From the NCBI GenBank assembly GCA_037042185.1, contig JAXQJY010000033.1:558001-622000 (forward strand): a stretch of 64,000 nucleotides of DNA. The letters run 5' to 3'. The position numbers and the translations under genes were made by a program. A model generated the notes under the pieces. It saw nothing but the letters and a program-made list of their open reading frames with translations. It did no database searches and was not told the origin of the DNA. This document shows, in pieces, positions 45,027 through 57,380 of the stretch. The first letter of the stretch is position 1. Every line of letters begins with the position of its first letter. This DNA comes from Sordariomycetes sp. S80-01Y (Eukaryota; Ascomycota; Sordariomycetes).

Positions 45027-45992
45027 ATGGCCTTCACCAAGTTTGCTGCCGCCGCCCTGGCTATCTCCAGCGGTGTCTCTGCCCACAGGTTCAACTTCAT
45101 CGATGTCACCAACACCACCACCACCTCCATGACCTCGACCACCTCGTCCTCGTCCAGCAGCTCTTCCAGCACCAGCTCGACCTTCTCGTGGGGCAACACC
45201 ACCACAACTGCCCACCCTACCACCACCACCGGCGATGACTCGACCATGACCACCACCGAGCACCTGACCACCTCGACCGTCTTCACCACCACCACCCGCA
45301 CTGTCACTGACTGCCCTCCCACCGTCACTGACTGCCCCGAGGACGGTCACGTCATCACCGAGACCATCCCGTGGTACACCACCGTCTGCCCCATCACCGA
45401 CGACGTCCCGGGTCCTGCCCCCACCACCGTCAAGGAGACCATCACCGAGACCCTCACCACCACCTGCGTCACGGACGGTGTTACCGAGACCAAGGTCATC
45501 ACCACAACCTACTGCCCCGGCGACGACGAGGAGCCCACCGGCGTTGTTCCTCCCCCTGCTCCCACTGACGACGAGGAGGAGTGCACTTCGACCACCACCA
45601 CGGCCACCACCACTCTCACCAAGACCTTCACCGTCCCCTCTCCCGTCCACCCTACCAAGACTCCCGACGTGCCTGCTCCTCCCACTGAGGAGCCCACCAA
45701 GCCCGTCGAGCCCCCTGTTGAGGAGCCTTCCACTCCTCCCCAGGAGCCTGAGGAGCCTGTCCACACCCCCGAGCCTCCTAAGCCCACCAACCTGCCCACC
45801 ACCTGGGAGACCATCCCCGTCCCCCAGCCTACCGGCGGCCAGAACACCACCATCCCTGAGCCCACCAAGCCCGTCGAGCCTACCCCTGAGGAGCCCACCG
45901 ACGCGCCCACTCCTCCTCCCACCGCCGGCGCCGCCACTCTCGGCGCCAGCGCTCTGGCTGTTGTTGGTGCTGCCGTCGCTTTCTTCCTGTAA
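45027..45992 (+). CDS. Ser/Thr/Pro-rich GPI-type cell wall protein
   Basis: Single exon, 321 residues, start in a good context (cacaATGgcc). A signal peptide (MAFTKFAAAALAISSGVSA) comes first, then a mature part dominated by Thr, Ser and later Pro/Glu, which would be heavily O-mannosylated. Spaced cysteines (TDCPPTVTDCPEDG, TVCPITDD, TTCVTDG, TTYCPGDD, EECTST) lie within Thr-rich repeats. The C-terminus TAGAATLGASALAVVGAAVAFFL is a hydrophobic tail with small residues before it, as expected for GPI attachment. Codons are strongly C-ending (ACC, GTC, GAG), like INO1, suggesting high expression. No catalytic motif is present. A structural or adhesive wall role is inferred. Confidence 0.85.
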   Translation: MAFTKFAAAALAISSGVSAHRFNFIDVTNTTTTSMTSTTSSSSSSSSSTSSTFSWGNTTTTAHPTTTTGDDSTMTTTEHLTTSTVFTTTTRTVTDCPPTVTDCPEDGHVITETIPWYTTVCPITDDVPGPAPTTVKETITETLTTTCVTDGVTETKVITTTYCPGDDEEPTGVVPPPAPTDDEEECTSTTTTATTTLTKTFTVPSPVHPTKTPDVPAPPTEEPTKPVEPPVEEPSTPPQEPEEPVHTPEPPKPTNLPTTWETIPVPQPTGGQNTTIPEPTKPVEPTPEEPTDAPTPPPTAGAATLGASALAVVGAAVAFFL

Positions 45993-47311
45993 GCAGAGGC
46001 TGAGCTAGGCATGATGGGCAAGGAACCGGTGGCGTTGGTTTAGAGTTGGATATTTGTAATGTTTTTGTATATTCTCTTCGCTTCTACTTTTCAAGGGGAC
46101 GACTTTTTTTATGTGCTACGCAAATGTGTAGTTTGGTGGATTGGTGTAACTAGGGCGGGAGATGGGATAAATAGAGACGGCCTGCCCTGGATTCATGACC
46201 TCAAGACCTTTTTCTGAACTTTCGTGCCCATCAAAAATGTGATGTCCATCGTGATGAGTCGTAGAGCATCCACAAATAAAGAGTAGTTGAACGCACACTC
46301 CAAGACAATCACCATCGACTAACCCCTACTCTAGCCGTTGGGAGACGTTTCTTTGGTCGTCATATCATAAGACGTTATCGCATCCTCGTGTGTCTGGACA
46401 GCCTTGGATGGGTTTGCGTGCGCGATAAACCTGCGTTCCTTTATCGAGGCGGTGCTACCAGAGTTCATCAACCTACCAATGGGTATTGACGGAACAGGTT
46501 ACCAGTCGGGGCAGCCAGTGGTGGGCGAAGGAGGGGACCGTTTGGGACTTTCAGTCTATGTAGTCAGGAAGGTTGGCCGCTTCGGTATGAGCAGGGGAAG
46601 CAACGTCTTGGAACCTAAGCCAACTAATAAGTTCGTTTCATATGAACTGTTACTCTTCCTCGCATTCTCACGGTCGAAGATCGCCCAGCAGACATGCATT
46701 TCTGACGTTGCTAGTTCTTCTCGCGGCAATATGGGTTATGCCGGTGCTTCCGGGCTATCTCAACAAGCGTCGTCTTGCATCCAATGGGCAAATGTAGGGC
46801 GTGGGAACTAAAGGGGAGCACCTAACTTGCGAAGCACGTGCTGAGTTTGTCCAATAAGATTGATCAGATCGCTGTCTAGGTAGATACTACTATGGACTTT
46901 CCTCCTAGGGTTGCGTTTGGACCTTTGGATCTCGCCTTTGATCCAGCTTGCCCAGTAGAAGCAGCCTGCATGCGTCGTAAACTTACTAACCTCAAACAAT
47001 ATGTCGAATTCGTTGGTTTGGAAGCACAGGTCCTTCTGGTCCACGCGTACAAGGCACACGTATCATGTATCCGCAGTGTAATGCATTGTGTTCTGATGTT
47101 TATATTGGGGTTGCTACAGCCAGGCATTGACAGGGCCAGCCTGTCTCACCCCTTTTTGAGCCTCTTCGTGTAATATATGTAGACCCCCAAAAGAATGACT
47201 CCTCCCGCAAGCTCAGATACCGAACTTGGTGCCCAAGCCTTAATTAACACCACGAGCTGCAACCCCTTACCTATTGATTCGCCTCGCATGCTACTGAAAG
47301 CTCCCCTCAGC
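45993..47311. other. Intergenic region, no supported gene
   Basis: 3' flank of the GPI-type gene and of the small minus-strand gene. A 135-codon frame at 46404-46811 lacks any motif and is not called. Confidence 0.5.
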
Positions 47312-47737
47312 TCATCCGTCATCCCCAAGCGGCTCATCGACGAAGCACCACGCCGTAACGAACTGCTCCCTCCCACCATCCACGGCGTTCTGGACCCAGA
47401 CCTCCTCCGCCAGCCTCTTCAGCCTCTTCCAGTGGCCCCTCGGCACCTTGTCGCTCCCCGGGAACCCAGCCAGCACCATGACCACGGCGATCCAGTACTG
47501 GACCTTGTCGCCGCGGCGGACCAGCGCGTGAAAGTTGTGGCGCTCGAGCTGCGTCGGCCGCTGCAGCGGCGTGCTCAGCGGCAGGATCGTCGAGTCCGGC
47601 CGCGCGAGCCGGTCCGAGTTCGGGCGCGTCGTGGGGGCAGAGGCGGCTGGTGGCTTGCGGCTCGGTGGCAGAGGCTCCATCTGTGCGCTGTCCCTCGTGA
47701 ACAGCGAGGCTGAGCTTCGGAGAGAGGGCGGCGGCAT
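47312..47737 (-). CDS. Small hypothetical protein with one hydrophobic segment
   Basis: Single-exon frame on the minus strand. The ATG at 47737 gives 141 residues. The frame stays open upstream, so the true start could be earlier. The N-terminal half is Pro/Ser/Arg-rich and disordered. The second half looks structured: LERHNFHALVRRGDKVQYW, then a hydrophobic stretch WIAVVMVLAGFPGS, then basic WKRLKRLAEEVWVQ. I do not recognise a family. The contrast between disordered and patterned halves, and the amphipathic spacing in the second half, make it better than a chance frame, but evidence is modest. Confidence 0.4.
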   Translation of the reverse strand: MPPPSLRSSASLFTRDSAQMEPLPPSRKPPAASAPTTRPNSDRLARPDSTILPLSTPLQRPTQLERHNFHALVRRGDKVQYWIAVVMVLAGFPGSDKVPRGHWKRLKRLAEEVWVQNAVDGGREQFVTAWCFVDEPLGDDG

Positions 47738-48583
47738 GTACGTCGACGAGCTGGAGCATGTCGACACGGAGACTCTGTCTGTTTCTCGTCTGTACGTCCG
47801 CGATGGTCGAGAGGGGAGGGGTCGGTCTGGAGGCGGACATGCGCCCAGGAGGAGGACATGTCCACCGTTCGCGCGGATGACATCTTTATCGACCATGACG
47901 CTGACTTGCACACGATACGCCCTCGTCTCAAGTCGTTGAAGCCGTGTTTGAAGACGCTGGTATTCTCAAGAGAGCATGCGGAAGCTGACGACAGCTGGGG
48001 CGGATCAAGAAGCAGGAAGAGGAGAGGCCATCTGCGCGGCCCAGACGAGAGAAACGCGACGAGTCCAAGATGCTTGTGGTACGATGTCCGTGCAGGACCC
48101 CGTATCCTCCGTGCCTCAGTCGGTCCAGGCTTGCGTGCGCTGGGCGCGCATTTTGCTCGCCGCGCAAACAGTGCGTGAGACGGGTAGTTGCACAAGCTTC
48201 ACAGGGCCGCATCCGCGGTGGCCAACGCGGGGGCGAATCAGCCTGGAATCAAACATTGGTGAGTCGGAGATAAGGAGGCTTGTTTGCTCTGGATACTGAT
48301 GGACGGCTGCTGCGAGCTGCTGTGAGCAGGTGGTGGTGGCGACCAGACTAGCGATGTGTTTGTCGGTGAAGAAAAAGGGGTGTTGATAAGCTGAGGGAAC
48401 GGCGCCGAAAATAGACACGGCGGTGGGATGGGATTCGCCAAGGCAGTGCAACAGACTACGTCAAGCATTGAGTCCAAGGGATGGATTGGCGAAACAGTGC
48501 TTCGTATAGAGACAATCGCTCTATTTCAGGGGTATCTTCATTCCTCTCCTAGCCGGTCTTCCCAGATACGTGGGCCGCTCATC
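47738..48583. other. Intergenic region between small hypothetical and MED1
   Basis: GC-rich on the left, with overlapping short frames on both strands that have no motif. The right end is the MED1 3' flank. Confidence 0.45.
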
Positions 48584-50635
48584 CTAGAGCAACCGCGAAC
48601 GTATCCATTCTACCCATTTACACAGATCCTCCATGTACTCCAAAGCTTTGGCCAGCGTGGCCTTGGTAATCTCTTTGCCATCGACTTTGCCGTCGGAGAG
48701 GGCTGCGACGATGTTCTCGCTGATAATCTCGACATTACCGTTTTCGAGGACGCCGAGCATGATGTTGGCTTTGTTGTCCTTGAAGGGGAATGTGACTTGG
48801 AAATGCGGTGTGGGGTGTACCCAGACGATCACATCGATTTTGGTCTCAACATCGTCGGTTGCGGGTTGATGGTTCTCTTCGTCCATGCCCATGATCGTCG
48901 CTAAACCTTCGCGAGGAGGCATCTTCTTGAGATCCTCGCGCGTGAAGCGTACGCCACTCCCGGCAGACTTGGGCGGCAGCTCCGTCTTCGGCCCAAAGCT
49001 GTTGTGTATCAGGCTTGACGTGAAAGCCCATTGCCTTAAAAGCGGCAGCATCGCGATAAGCTGCTTGGGGTGCGAGAATGCCATTTCGGATACCTGCATC
49101 GAGTATATCTGTTTGTAGACGTACAGTGAGTTGTTGTGCATCTTCTCTGTCGGCTGGCCGCCCTTGTCGTAGGTAGTGAGAAGTCGTCTGCGCTTGAACG
49201 TCCGATGTTCGCTCGGGTCAGGCGCCACTCCAGCAGTCTCCGGGAAGAAGAGCTGCGCGAACGTTGGCGGTCGTGGGGGCATCGGCGGCGGCTGTGACTC
49301 GGTAAAATTATATAGCCGCGTCCAGTCCGCGTGAGGCAGGATTACAGGAGGGTCAAAGCTCACTGTAAAAACGACCTGTGGGATTTCAAACACCATGTCG
49401 GCATCCTTTGGCTGCTCGGAGGCCGGCTGTACTGGGACCATGGTGTTCTCTGGCTCTTGCCAGTCCAGCGGCCATGAGACCTTGTTTCCGCCTAGCCCGT
49501 CGCTTTTGACATAGTCTTCGGACAGCCACTTGTTCGATATCCTCGCAGGGGCAAATTGGAAACCGGCCATAGACGAGCAGCCAATGTGCAAGGACCATAC
49601 CTTCTCGTCATCGGAGAAGGAAGGTGTACCTTCGACTGTCGGTGGTATTAACCTGCCTTCCTTCCAGTACTGGATGGCCAAGCCAATGCGATTCCTAGCA
49701 TGCATCACAGGCAGCCCGTGCTTTTGACACATGACTGTCATGAAATCCATTGCCCCGTTACTGCCGGCCTCCTCCTTCAGCTGCGCCAGTGTCCATTCAT
49801 GCAAGCCGTGCAAACTGTTGTAAAGTCCTGCGAGAGCCGCTCGGCAGTCAAAGGCTGGCAACATGCTCAGCTTATCCAGAATCGCCAAGCGTTCCAGGTT
49901 GTTTGCGAATTTGTCGAGCGTCTTGGTGAGCGGGCTCTGGTTGGGCGGCAGGCGCAGGTCTTGTAGCAGGATCTCGCTAGCTGGTTCCATGTACTTCGTT
50001 GTGGATTCGGACGACTCTGGAAAGGCGAGGGTGACGTTTTGCACTATGTTGTTGTCTAGAACGATATCGATTTGCGTACTCGAGCCGGCAATAATGACTG
50101 CTCTCATCTTGCGGCCATTGGGTCCACTGTAGTCTTCAGGAAGGCAGTCTAGGCCATGGCGCCGCGCAAGTCGCTCGAGGCCAGCTTCACTGACAAGGCC
50201 CTTTTTCTTCTGCTGCATGTCAGCTGTGGCACTTATATCACTCTATAGATCGCCACTCACGCTGAGTATGTCCAAAATCGTCTCTAGCTTCTTCAACTTG
50301 TCGTCATCCCTGGTGATCGGTCGCAAGTCGTGCAAGTCCTCGACATGATCACCGCCCAGAAGACTAGGGTCGCCAAGGCCCAAAGCCGCAGCCGTAGCAG
50401 GACTGTCGAAGGACATCGGGAGCTGTCCAAGGAGGCTTGTGGCGGGGGACTTCTTGACCTGCTGCGGCGACGATCTTGGGTTTCGCGGGGAGAAGGCGGT
50501 TTGTGCGGCATTCGAGAACGGCGTCGATACAGGAGGTGTAGCCCCAGTGAGCTGCGAAGGGGTCGCCCCGGGCAACTGTGAAGGCGTTCGCCCCTGCTGA
50601 GAAGCCGGATGCTTCATGGGCGTCGGCGTCGACAT
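48584..50635 (-). CDS. MED1: Mediator complex subunit 1 (fungal Med1)
   Basis: Middle-module subunit of Mediator, linking activators to RNA polymerase II in the nucleus. Two exons (50635-50261, 50212-48584; intron 48 nt, phase 0) give 667 residues. The N-terminus is a Pro/Thr/Ser-rich low-complexity segment (TPSQLPGATPSQLTGATPP), then SPATSLLGQLPMSFDSP. The conserved Med1 core runs across the intron: DDDKLKKLETILDILS joined to QKKKGLVSEAGLERLARRHG, then IDIVLDNNIVQNVTLAFPES and LDKFANNLERLAILDKLS. The C-terminal half includes WRLHIG-like WSLHIGCSS, a poly-Pro stretch and a final conserved segment ending VEWIRSRLL. Length is normal for ascomycete Med1. The start was chosen as the first ATG before the low-complexity region; upstream sequence in frame is leader. 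Confidence 0.9.
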
Positions 50636-51059
50636 GGCGAGGGTGTTGTCGTGCGTCCCTTGGGAGCTGGGGTCTGTCGTAGCTCGCCGCCTTAGATTCA
50701 GATCCAGCAGCTCGAGCACCGCCTCTCTAAGTCTGATATTAGGTAACACATGCGCAGCCTGCCTGTTGAAAGAATGCCCGAAAAAATAGAACAAAGGAAG
50801 AGCACGACGTTGGTGTTGAGTTAAAGTTGGGTTTGGGTCGAGCCGCAGCTGTTGCGCGCCCTGCGTCGGCTGCAAGGCATGCCCCACCCGGGCTAGGATA
50901 GGCCGGCGCTCGGGGCATTCAACTGAAGCTTCCTGCGACTCGCATTTTCTTCCACGACCAGATTAATAGACCCCAATTGAGCGACTTCGCGGCCTCCTCT
51001 CGACGTAGACCTTCATCAGTCGCCAGTACGAGCAGTTCAGAGCGCGTGTACTCTCGACT
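50636..51059. promoter_or_regulatory. Divergent region MED1 / 51.06-kb gene
   Basis: 424 bp between two divergent ATG codons. It holds both promoters. No repeat or clear element is seen. Confidence 0.45.
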
Positions 51060-51856
51060 ATGGCTGCAACTACGTCTAGATGGTGCCCAAGGGCCATCAA
51101 CGAAACCTGGAGACATCGGACCTTGCGGATCCTCGTCCAGCCGACCCCCATCACCTTTGCTGAGCGCCGCTCGGTCCTCCAGGTCTTACAGCAGAAGGGG
51201 GATATTGAGGTCTTCCGTCAAGAAAGGGCAAGTACCACCGCTCTACATCCGCAGTGCCGCTATATTAACATACTCCGCAGAGTTCCAAATCCAACTTCAT
51301 TGCCGTTACGAGGACCGAAGAAACCGCCAGCCGCTTACTCGAGCAAGAGGCTGTATCGTACAACGTCTCCGTTCCCAGCAGCATGCCCGACATCACGTTC
51401 AAAGACCTCGCGAACCCCAATAACGTCGACGGTACGAAGGGTCACATCCACCAGGGCCAAGCGCAGCAAGAACTCGACGACGAGGGCCGGGTGCACAAGA
51501 ACTTCACGGCCCGCTTCTCTGGAAACTTCTCTGGGCCGGGGTGGTCTGCGCCGTCGGGACTATACTACCACAGCGGTATATTCAACGGGTCGCCCTTGCA
51601 CGGAGCCTGGCCGGAGAGCTACACCAGAGACGAAACCATGATGTCTAGCATCCTCAAAGAATCGCTGCCGCCGAACATGACTGCAAAGGGCTTCGCGCGA
51701 TGGGACTACGACTTGGAAGATCGAGGCGTTGTATCCAAGAAGGCCGAACGACTAGAGCAGACAGCTTGTCTACCGAGTCGAATGCCAGGACCTAATTCCG
51801 GTGCTGCCTCAGTCGTGGAAGCGGATGAGAAGTCAACAAACAATGGCTCGGGATGA
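51060..51856 (+). CDS. Conserved ascomycete protein, probably mitochondrial, with a GC-AG intron
   Basis: Two exons (51060-51227, 51281-51856) give 247 residues. The N-terminus MAATTSRWCPRAINETWRHR is basic and hydroxylated, like a mitochondrial presequence. It leads into RILVQPTPITFAERRSVLQV, LQQKGDIEVFRQ and, after the intron, SNFIAVTRTEETASRLLEQE. This beta-alpha-beta spacing resembles a small RRM-like or ACT-like fold. The second half has FTARFSGNFSGPGW and GIFNGSPLHGAWPES, followed by a charged tail. Only a GC donor (agg|gcaagt at 51228) with acceptor cgcag (51280) keeps both exons in phase; the nearby GT at 51232 breaks the frame. GCAAGT is the known strong GC-type donor. Function is unknown to me. 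Confidence 0.75.
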
Positions 51857-53466
51857 TTTGGGCTGCAGCTGATGGAATCATCAATCTCATGTCAGCTTTT
51901 GTGACGGGGAGCAGCTTCTGCAGGCGGCACGGCAGCTTCAGCCAGATCGCGACGCTCCGCCTTGGGCGGCGACACCATGAAACGGGTGATTCGCCCCCAA
52001 GGATCTTGGTGTGTGGGCTGAAAGGGTTCGTTCGTTGCATCGTGGGCCTGCGAAGGCCTGTTGCTCGAAGCAGAATCAACGGACTGTCAGTGCCAGTCGA
52101 CCGCACAGGTTTGACCGATTGCCATGGAGCGAGTCGGTGTTAAGGGAGAGTAAGAAATGCACCCCCACGATGCTGCATTCTTCACTGCCCTTCCCACCAC
52201 GATTCACCCGAATCTTGTGCTGCGTCTGGGACAGAAGAAACTTTGATGGGAATGATGCTCATTATCGCACACATGTGATGTGCCGTTTCTCTGGGGTAAG
52301 ACGGAAGACCCGATGTCCTTCACTTCGCCACGGGCCGGTTGCGTGTCGGTGGACTTGCGAAAAGAAGCCAACAGGCTCCGTGTAAAACGGGGCCTTGCAA
52401 GCGGAGCACGGCGCGCCGAGGCGATGAACGGTGATTGAGCGACGGAGGGACGCGCAACCAGTGACAACACGTGCTGCCGCGCAAAGCTTTTGGGCTCGAT
52501 GGAACCTCACGCTCGGGCGGGCCCAAGTCGCCGTCACTGGAAGGGACAGTCGATAGTCTGTGCTGGATGCGATCGACAAAAGGTGCCAGGATTGACGCCA
52601 TTCTGTGTGATGGGCGTCGTGTCTCGGAATCATGCTAGACTGTCGGTGTCAACAATGTCACGATGCCCTCAACTCAATATCATCTAAGATGACACAGCAA
52701 AGCCCATGTGAATTCCATGTCAACTTGACTGGACGTGACCTGCCCTCTGCGGTGTTCGCAAGCCACAGGATTCTGAATCATCTGTCCAGGCCTCATCGTC
52801 GGACCGTGATACCTTTCTGATCAACAGCCACGGCATGGCTCAGCAAGCTGCAGGGATCCTCAAGCCTGGCATTTAGCCGACCCACATGGCCTGGCAAGCC
52901 ACCAATGTCTACGTCACCGTGTCTCCTCGCTGCGCACAAACAGGTTGCGATGCCTCTTCAGGACATGGATCAACACCGTGGGAGTGGCGCTGCACTCCTG
53001 GCACAGCACCCGCCAGTGACGGCACTGCAGAGATTTGGGGTCCGCGTCAGCTCGGCTCACGCTCGCCGGTATGCCACTACTGACCTTCGTAAGGGTCTTC
53101 CAAATTTTGCAGCGCCGTCTGGGGCAGTGTGATGACGGATCGTCCCTGTTGGGACTGGGCAGATCGTCCAGGGCCAAGGCTCAGCGGCCTGTGATGACGT
53201 CCCATCGGCTCCAAACAAGGCCTTGGTGGGCAAATTGCTGTGCAACAGACCATACCGAGAAGGATGTTGGGTTCGAGACATTCAGCCCATGATTTATTAC
53301 TTGATCTCGCCCTCTCCCAGCCTGCATTTGCAATCCGTCTCTATCATCCCAACCTCTCACACACACTCCCCTCCCTTTCTATTGGGCACCGACCGTCTCT
53401 CACTTACACCGACCTCACTTCACACGTACACCAAACACCAACAACAACCACGAATAGCCACTCACA
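51857..53466. other. Intergenic region upstream of the SUR7/PalI gene
   Basis: 1.6 kb without a supported gene. The last 150 bp form a C/T- and CA-rich leader with a reversed CCAAT (tattgg at about 53380), ending in cactcacaATGgcc, typical of well-expressed fungal genes. Confidence 0.5.
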
Positions 53467-54105
53467 ATGGCCATTGGTACCATCTTTCACTATGTGGGGG
53501 CGGCGGTCCTCTTCATCGCCATGGTCCTCACCATCGTGGTCGACATCTCGGCTCCTGTGGTTAACAACCTCTCCTTCGTCAACCTGAACCTGCCCGGCGA
53601 CAACAACGCCCAGTTTGGTGTATTTGGTTACTGCTCAACGGCAGGCATCGGTGGAGATTCCTCCTGCTCAACCACCCAGCTTGGCTACGACCCTGCCGAG
53701 GTTCTCGAGCGCGTCGACGACGCCAACTTCTCCTCGGCGCGTGCCGACTCGACTGCGGCCCTCACCAACGTCTTCATCCTCCACCCCATCGGCACTGGCG
53801 TCCTCTTCATCGCCTTCCTCCTCAGCTTTATCTCCGGAAGCACCGTCGGCGGCATCTTTGCCACCCTCGTTTCGGGTGTTGCCTTTATCATCAACGCCGT
53901 CGCCGTCATTGTTGACTTTGTTGTCTTCAGCCTCCTCCTCACCGAGGTCGACAAGGGCACTGGCAACGGAAAGTACGGTGCCGTTATCTACATTGCTCTT
54001 GTCGCCGCCGCCCTCTCGTTGATTGGCACGATCCTCATGTTCGTCACCTGCTGCGCTGGTCGTCGTCGCCGCCGTCGCGAGAGCCGCAAGATGATGCAGT
54101 ACTAA
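53467..54105 (+). CDS. SUR7/PalI-family four-span membrane protein
   Basis: Single exon, 212 residues. Four hydrophobic segments lie at about residues 8-28 (AAVLFIAMVLTIVVDISAP region), 103-123, 128-155 and 175-198. The first extracellular loop contains FGVFGYCSTAGIGGDSSCS, the G-x-(Y/W)-C...C pattern of the SUR7/PalI (claudin-like) family. A short basic cytoplasmic tail (GRRRRRRESRKMMQY) follows the last span. Family members act in plasma membrane eisosomes, cell wall integrity (Sur7) or ambient pH sensing (PalI/Rim9). True PalI proteins usually have a long disordered C-terminal tail, missing here, so a Sur7-like or small uncharacterised branch is more likely. Codon bias is strong, suggesting high expression. 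Confidence 0.85.
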   Translation: MAIGTIFHYVGAAVLFIAMVLTIVVDISAPVVNNLSFVNLNLPGDNNAQFGVFGYCSTAGIGGDSSCSTTQLGYDPAEVLERVDDANFSSARADSTAALTNVFILHPIGTGVLFIAFLLSFISGSTVGGIFATLVSGVAFIINAVAVIVDFVVFSLLLTEVDKGTGNGKYGAVIYIALVAAALSLIGTILMFVTCCAGRRRRRRESRKMMQY

Positions 54106-57100
54106 GCATACCATCTATGAACTGTGCGACATCCACGACTACTACGACCTAATGTACATGAGCAAGACATGACGCAGGCTCGACCTACACCGACTATTTA
54201 AAACAACCCAAAAAAAGAAAAGAAAAAAAAAGCGATTGCTGTTCCGAGGAGTTTGGAGTTGCAGCGTTTGTAATAGAACGACTGGCAAGTAATGATATGG
54301 GAAGAGGATGAGATCCCACGGCTTACAGATGATATCCCCCACTATCGTAGTGGAATATATTAATACCAAATTATGACTTTAAACTTTCAGTGCCTTCTAT
54401 CTCTTCTCCTGTCACTCATTTGTCCTGCCTTGCCTTCTGAAGAATCTATCTCCATCATTTGCGCGTCGCTGACGGCCTGGAAGGCGGCTGGTTCCCAAAT
54501 GCCATTCTGTGCCTCTACACCATGATTTTTCTGGTGACATTCGACCCCCTAGGAGCAAATTACGGCCACCGAACACAATTAACGGGAATCCACTCTATAA
54601 CAGGTTTTCAGCAAAGTTACTTCAGCCTGCCGCTCTTGACCATGCCTCCCTAGGGTAGCATCACAAAGTTCCCAGGACTCGCACCAATGACACGGCATGT
54701 CTTGGCGATCGATCCAAGGTACAGGTGTATCCTGTTTCGCTGCGTTCCAGCCTCGAAGGTTCGCCAACGTCACCAAAGGACGGCCCGTGTGACGTTGTTC
54801 TGTCTTGCCCCGGCTGAATACTAGGAGCGCCTGGTGCCCCCCCCGCGCTGAGCAGTTCCAGACTGGATTGACGGGCACCCCGCGTGATCGATAGCTCGGG
54901 TGCTATTGATGCGGAGTCCAGGTTTGGGGAGATGATGATGATGCTAAACGCGGAAATTGGTCTGCTAGCGTCGCCCTCTGTCCCGTCTTCACATGCTGGG
55001 CTCCGGTACTCCTTTGTGATGCTTCGTACTGTTGGCTGCGATGAGTTGAAAGCCAATCCGCGTGAGCCTGCCGGTGCCCGTTGAGGATTTCAATCCACGA
55101 TTCCGAGACTAGCTGTGATGCTGAGAATCATGATTACTGTCACACTATTATTTCAGCAGCGTGGATCCGGTAGTCGTTTGAGATATTTATTAGCAATTCC
55201 CTCAGCTGATGTCCCGCCGTCAGACTAACTGAACAAGCAGCACCGTTTTGACGATTCAAGTACCTGGTCCAGCGAGTATAGCTCGGCGGGTGACCAAAGT
55301 GACCATGGGATTCCCGAGATCCGTCGGCTTGCCGTTTTTCTAAAGCTGAGCGCCAGGTCAGTGCTGAATATGTGTGGCACCGAGTCGTCACGGTCAACTT
55401 CCATCTGAGGAACAAAGCCGCGGGAGGGCGTCATTATCAGGCCGAACACACCCAGACCACGTCTGATTGGAGCTTGATGGGTTGAAACGAAACAAAACAG
55501 CCTGCTGGTAACACTGTTTCCCAGGGATCCTTTTGGAGCGCTATACAAGCTTCTCATCCGAGGCATCCAAGTACTCCGGGTGATACAGCAGGTCACACTG
55601 AGAGTGCACCGACAGCGCACATCTTCAAGCTACCACACGGCTCCAGGAACCTCCAATGCACTCGTAGAGGGATTAGACGTGACCGCCATGTTGTGCCTTG
55701 AGGCCAAATACTTTTATCTCTGCCATAGGGGGTGGGGGGGGATCGCTCCAAACATCAGGACCAAAGACGCTCAAACTAACATACGAAACTTCGGTCTCAT
55801 TAAGCAAGCTTGCCCGGCAAAACCTGGAAAAGGCCCGTATCCTACAAGCTATATAAGCTTCCGGCGGTTAAGCCTCGCTCTCGGGCGCATGTGCTTCTGG
55901 AAGCGTTGCCTGGCCTCTCTGGCAGGAACTGATTGAAGGCAATCGGGCCGACTGATATGCCAATGATCTTTGTCAACCTTAGAATTATTGGCCGCGAAGC
56001 TTTTATTGCCATGCGCAAGCTTTCATCTTCTCTGAAACCTGTGTATCGCTACCTGGACCGGGGAGATTCGCTCACTAGCGCTCGACTGGACTAAGGCGCC
56101 GAGGGTAACACTGGGATTGTCTTTGGAAGCGACAAGAGGCATAAGCTACACATGACAAAGGAAAGACATGATACCCCGAACCCGAGTCAAAATTCAGAGT
56201 GTGAATAATGAATCTCCAGTAGCTTTTAACACGTTGATACTACACAAACAAGCTTTCCCAACAAAGCTGCGCGAAGACCATGTTGTGACGTACTTGAGAA
56301 CAGCCTCGTCAGTCGGGCAGAGAATATCATCTGGTTGATCTGGTCTGGATGCTCTTTGATAGAACCGTTATTCAACAAACCAGGCCGCGGGAAACCACAC
56401 CCCGTAGGGCACGCCTTCGCCGTGATGATCGGTCCGGACGCCTTGTATTTTAAGCTCCAGCTGGGAACGGATAGAGCCGTCCACGTGATCGAGGCTCCTC
56501 ATGTGATATAACAGAGTCAGTTCGATGCGCTCTTCAAGAAGGCCAGTTGGCTTTGTGGTCTTCGGAACCTTCCAACGGCGCCACAGGTTGAGTCCATGAC
56601 TAGACGTAGTATGCCAGAGTCCGCGCCGGGGTCTTCTGGGAGCAGACCTTCCCCTGGTTTTGGCTTCTAGTACAGGATCTTCGCGTTCGTAGAAGCAATG
56701 TGGAGGAACTTGGTTCAATTTTGGAAATCTGGGTAATTAAGGGGCCCCTGCCACATTCCCCATCAATTATGAAGGAAGTCCGCAGAACCTTCGAATAACA
56801 AAAGAGAGGAATCAAAGCAGCCCGTATCCGTCGTTGTCTAAAGGAAGAAGCCAATACCGAGTAGAATAAAAAATCATGAAAGTTAGGAGAGAAAGAAGAG
56901 AGTAATGCAAAAGTTGTTGCGCCGTTGTTGTCAGTTTCTCGATAGTAGCCTTTGAATTCTGAATTCGTGATCTACGAACGTCCTTCGGGAAGTTCTTCCA
57001 AGAAATCAAATTCTGATTATATCTGCATGTAGGAACGACAAAGCCATGTTGTGTGTTGCGGCACTGTCGTGGGCGTCCCTCCTCGAGCCCCTGAGTCGCC

Positions 57101-57380
57101 GTCCTGAAGACGCTCTGAACGCCACCAAGTTTAGCAATCCAAGGGCACATAGCCTGTGATATTCTCTAGCCAAGCTGCCACAAATCTCCACCACCTCCTC
57201 TTGCGGATTGTGGTTTCATCTTTTTGTTTCTGTGATTTTTGACACAATCGGAACCTAGTGACAAAGCCGAATCCCAGCGCCGCGCTACACTTTCGGTGCA
57301 CACGGCCCTGACAAAGCACGACGTGAAACAGCTGACCGGTTCCCAACACGGACTATCGGTCGCCTAGAGGACGACTTCTC
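54106..57380. other. 3.3-kb gene-free stretch
   Basis: Between the SUR7/PalI gene and the 3' end of the proline-rich GPI-type gene. The longest frames (131 codons minus at 55056-54661 and at 55620-55225) show no motif or codon bias. An A-rich tract lies at 54208-54233. I see no repeat ends or transposon remains. Confidence 0.5.

Noticed and set aside
45018-45764. 248-codon antisense frame over the Ser/Thr-rich GPI-type gene
   Set aside because: Gly/Arg-rich shadow of the ACC/ACC codon pattern, without a motif.
54106-57380. Possible transposon or gene remains in the long gene-free stretch
   Set aside because: No terminal repeats, target-site duplications, transposase or polymerase motifs were seen on either strand.
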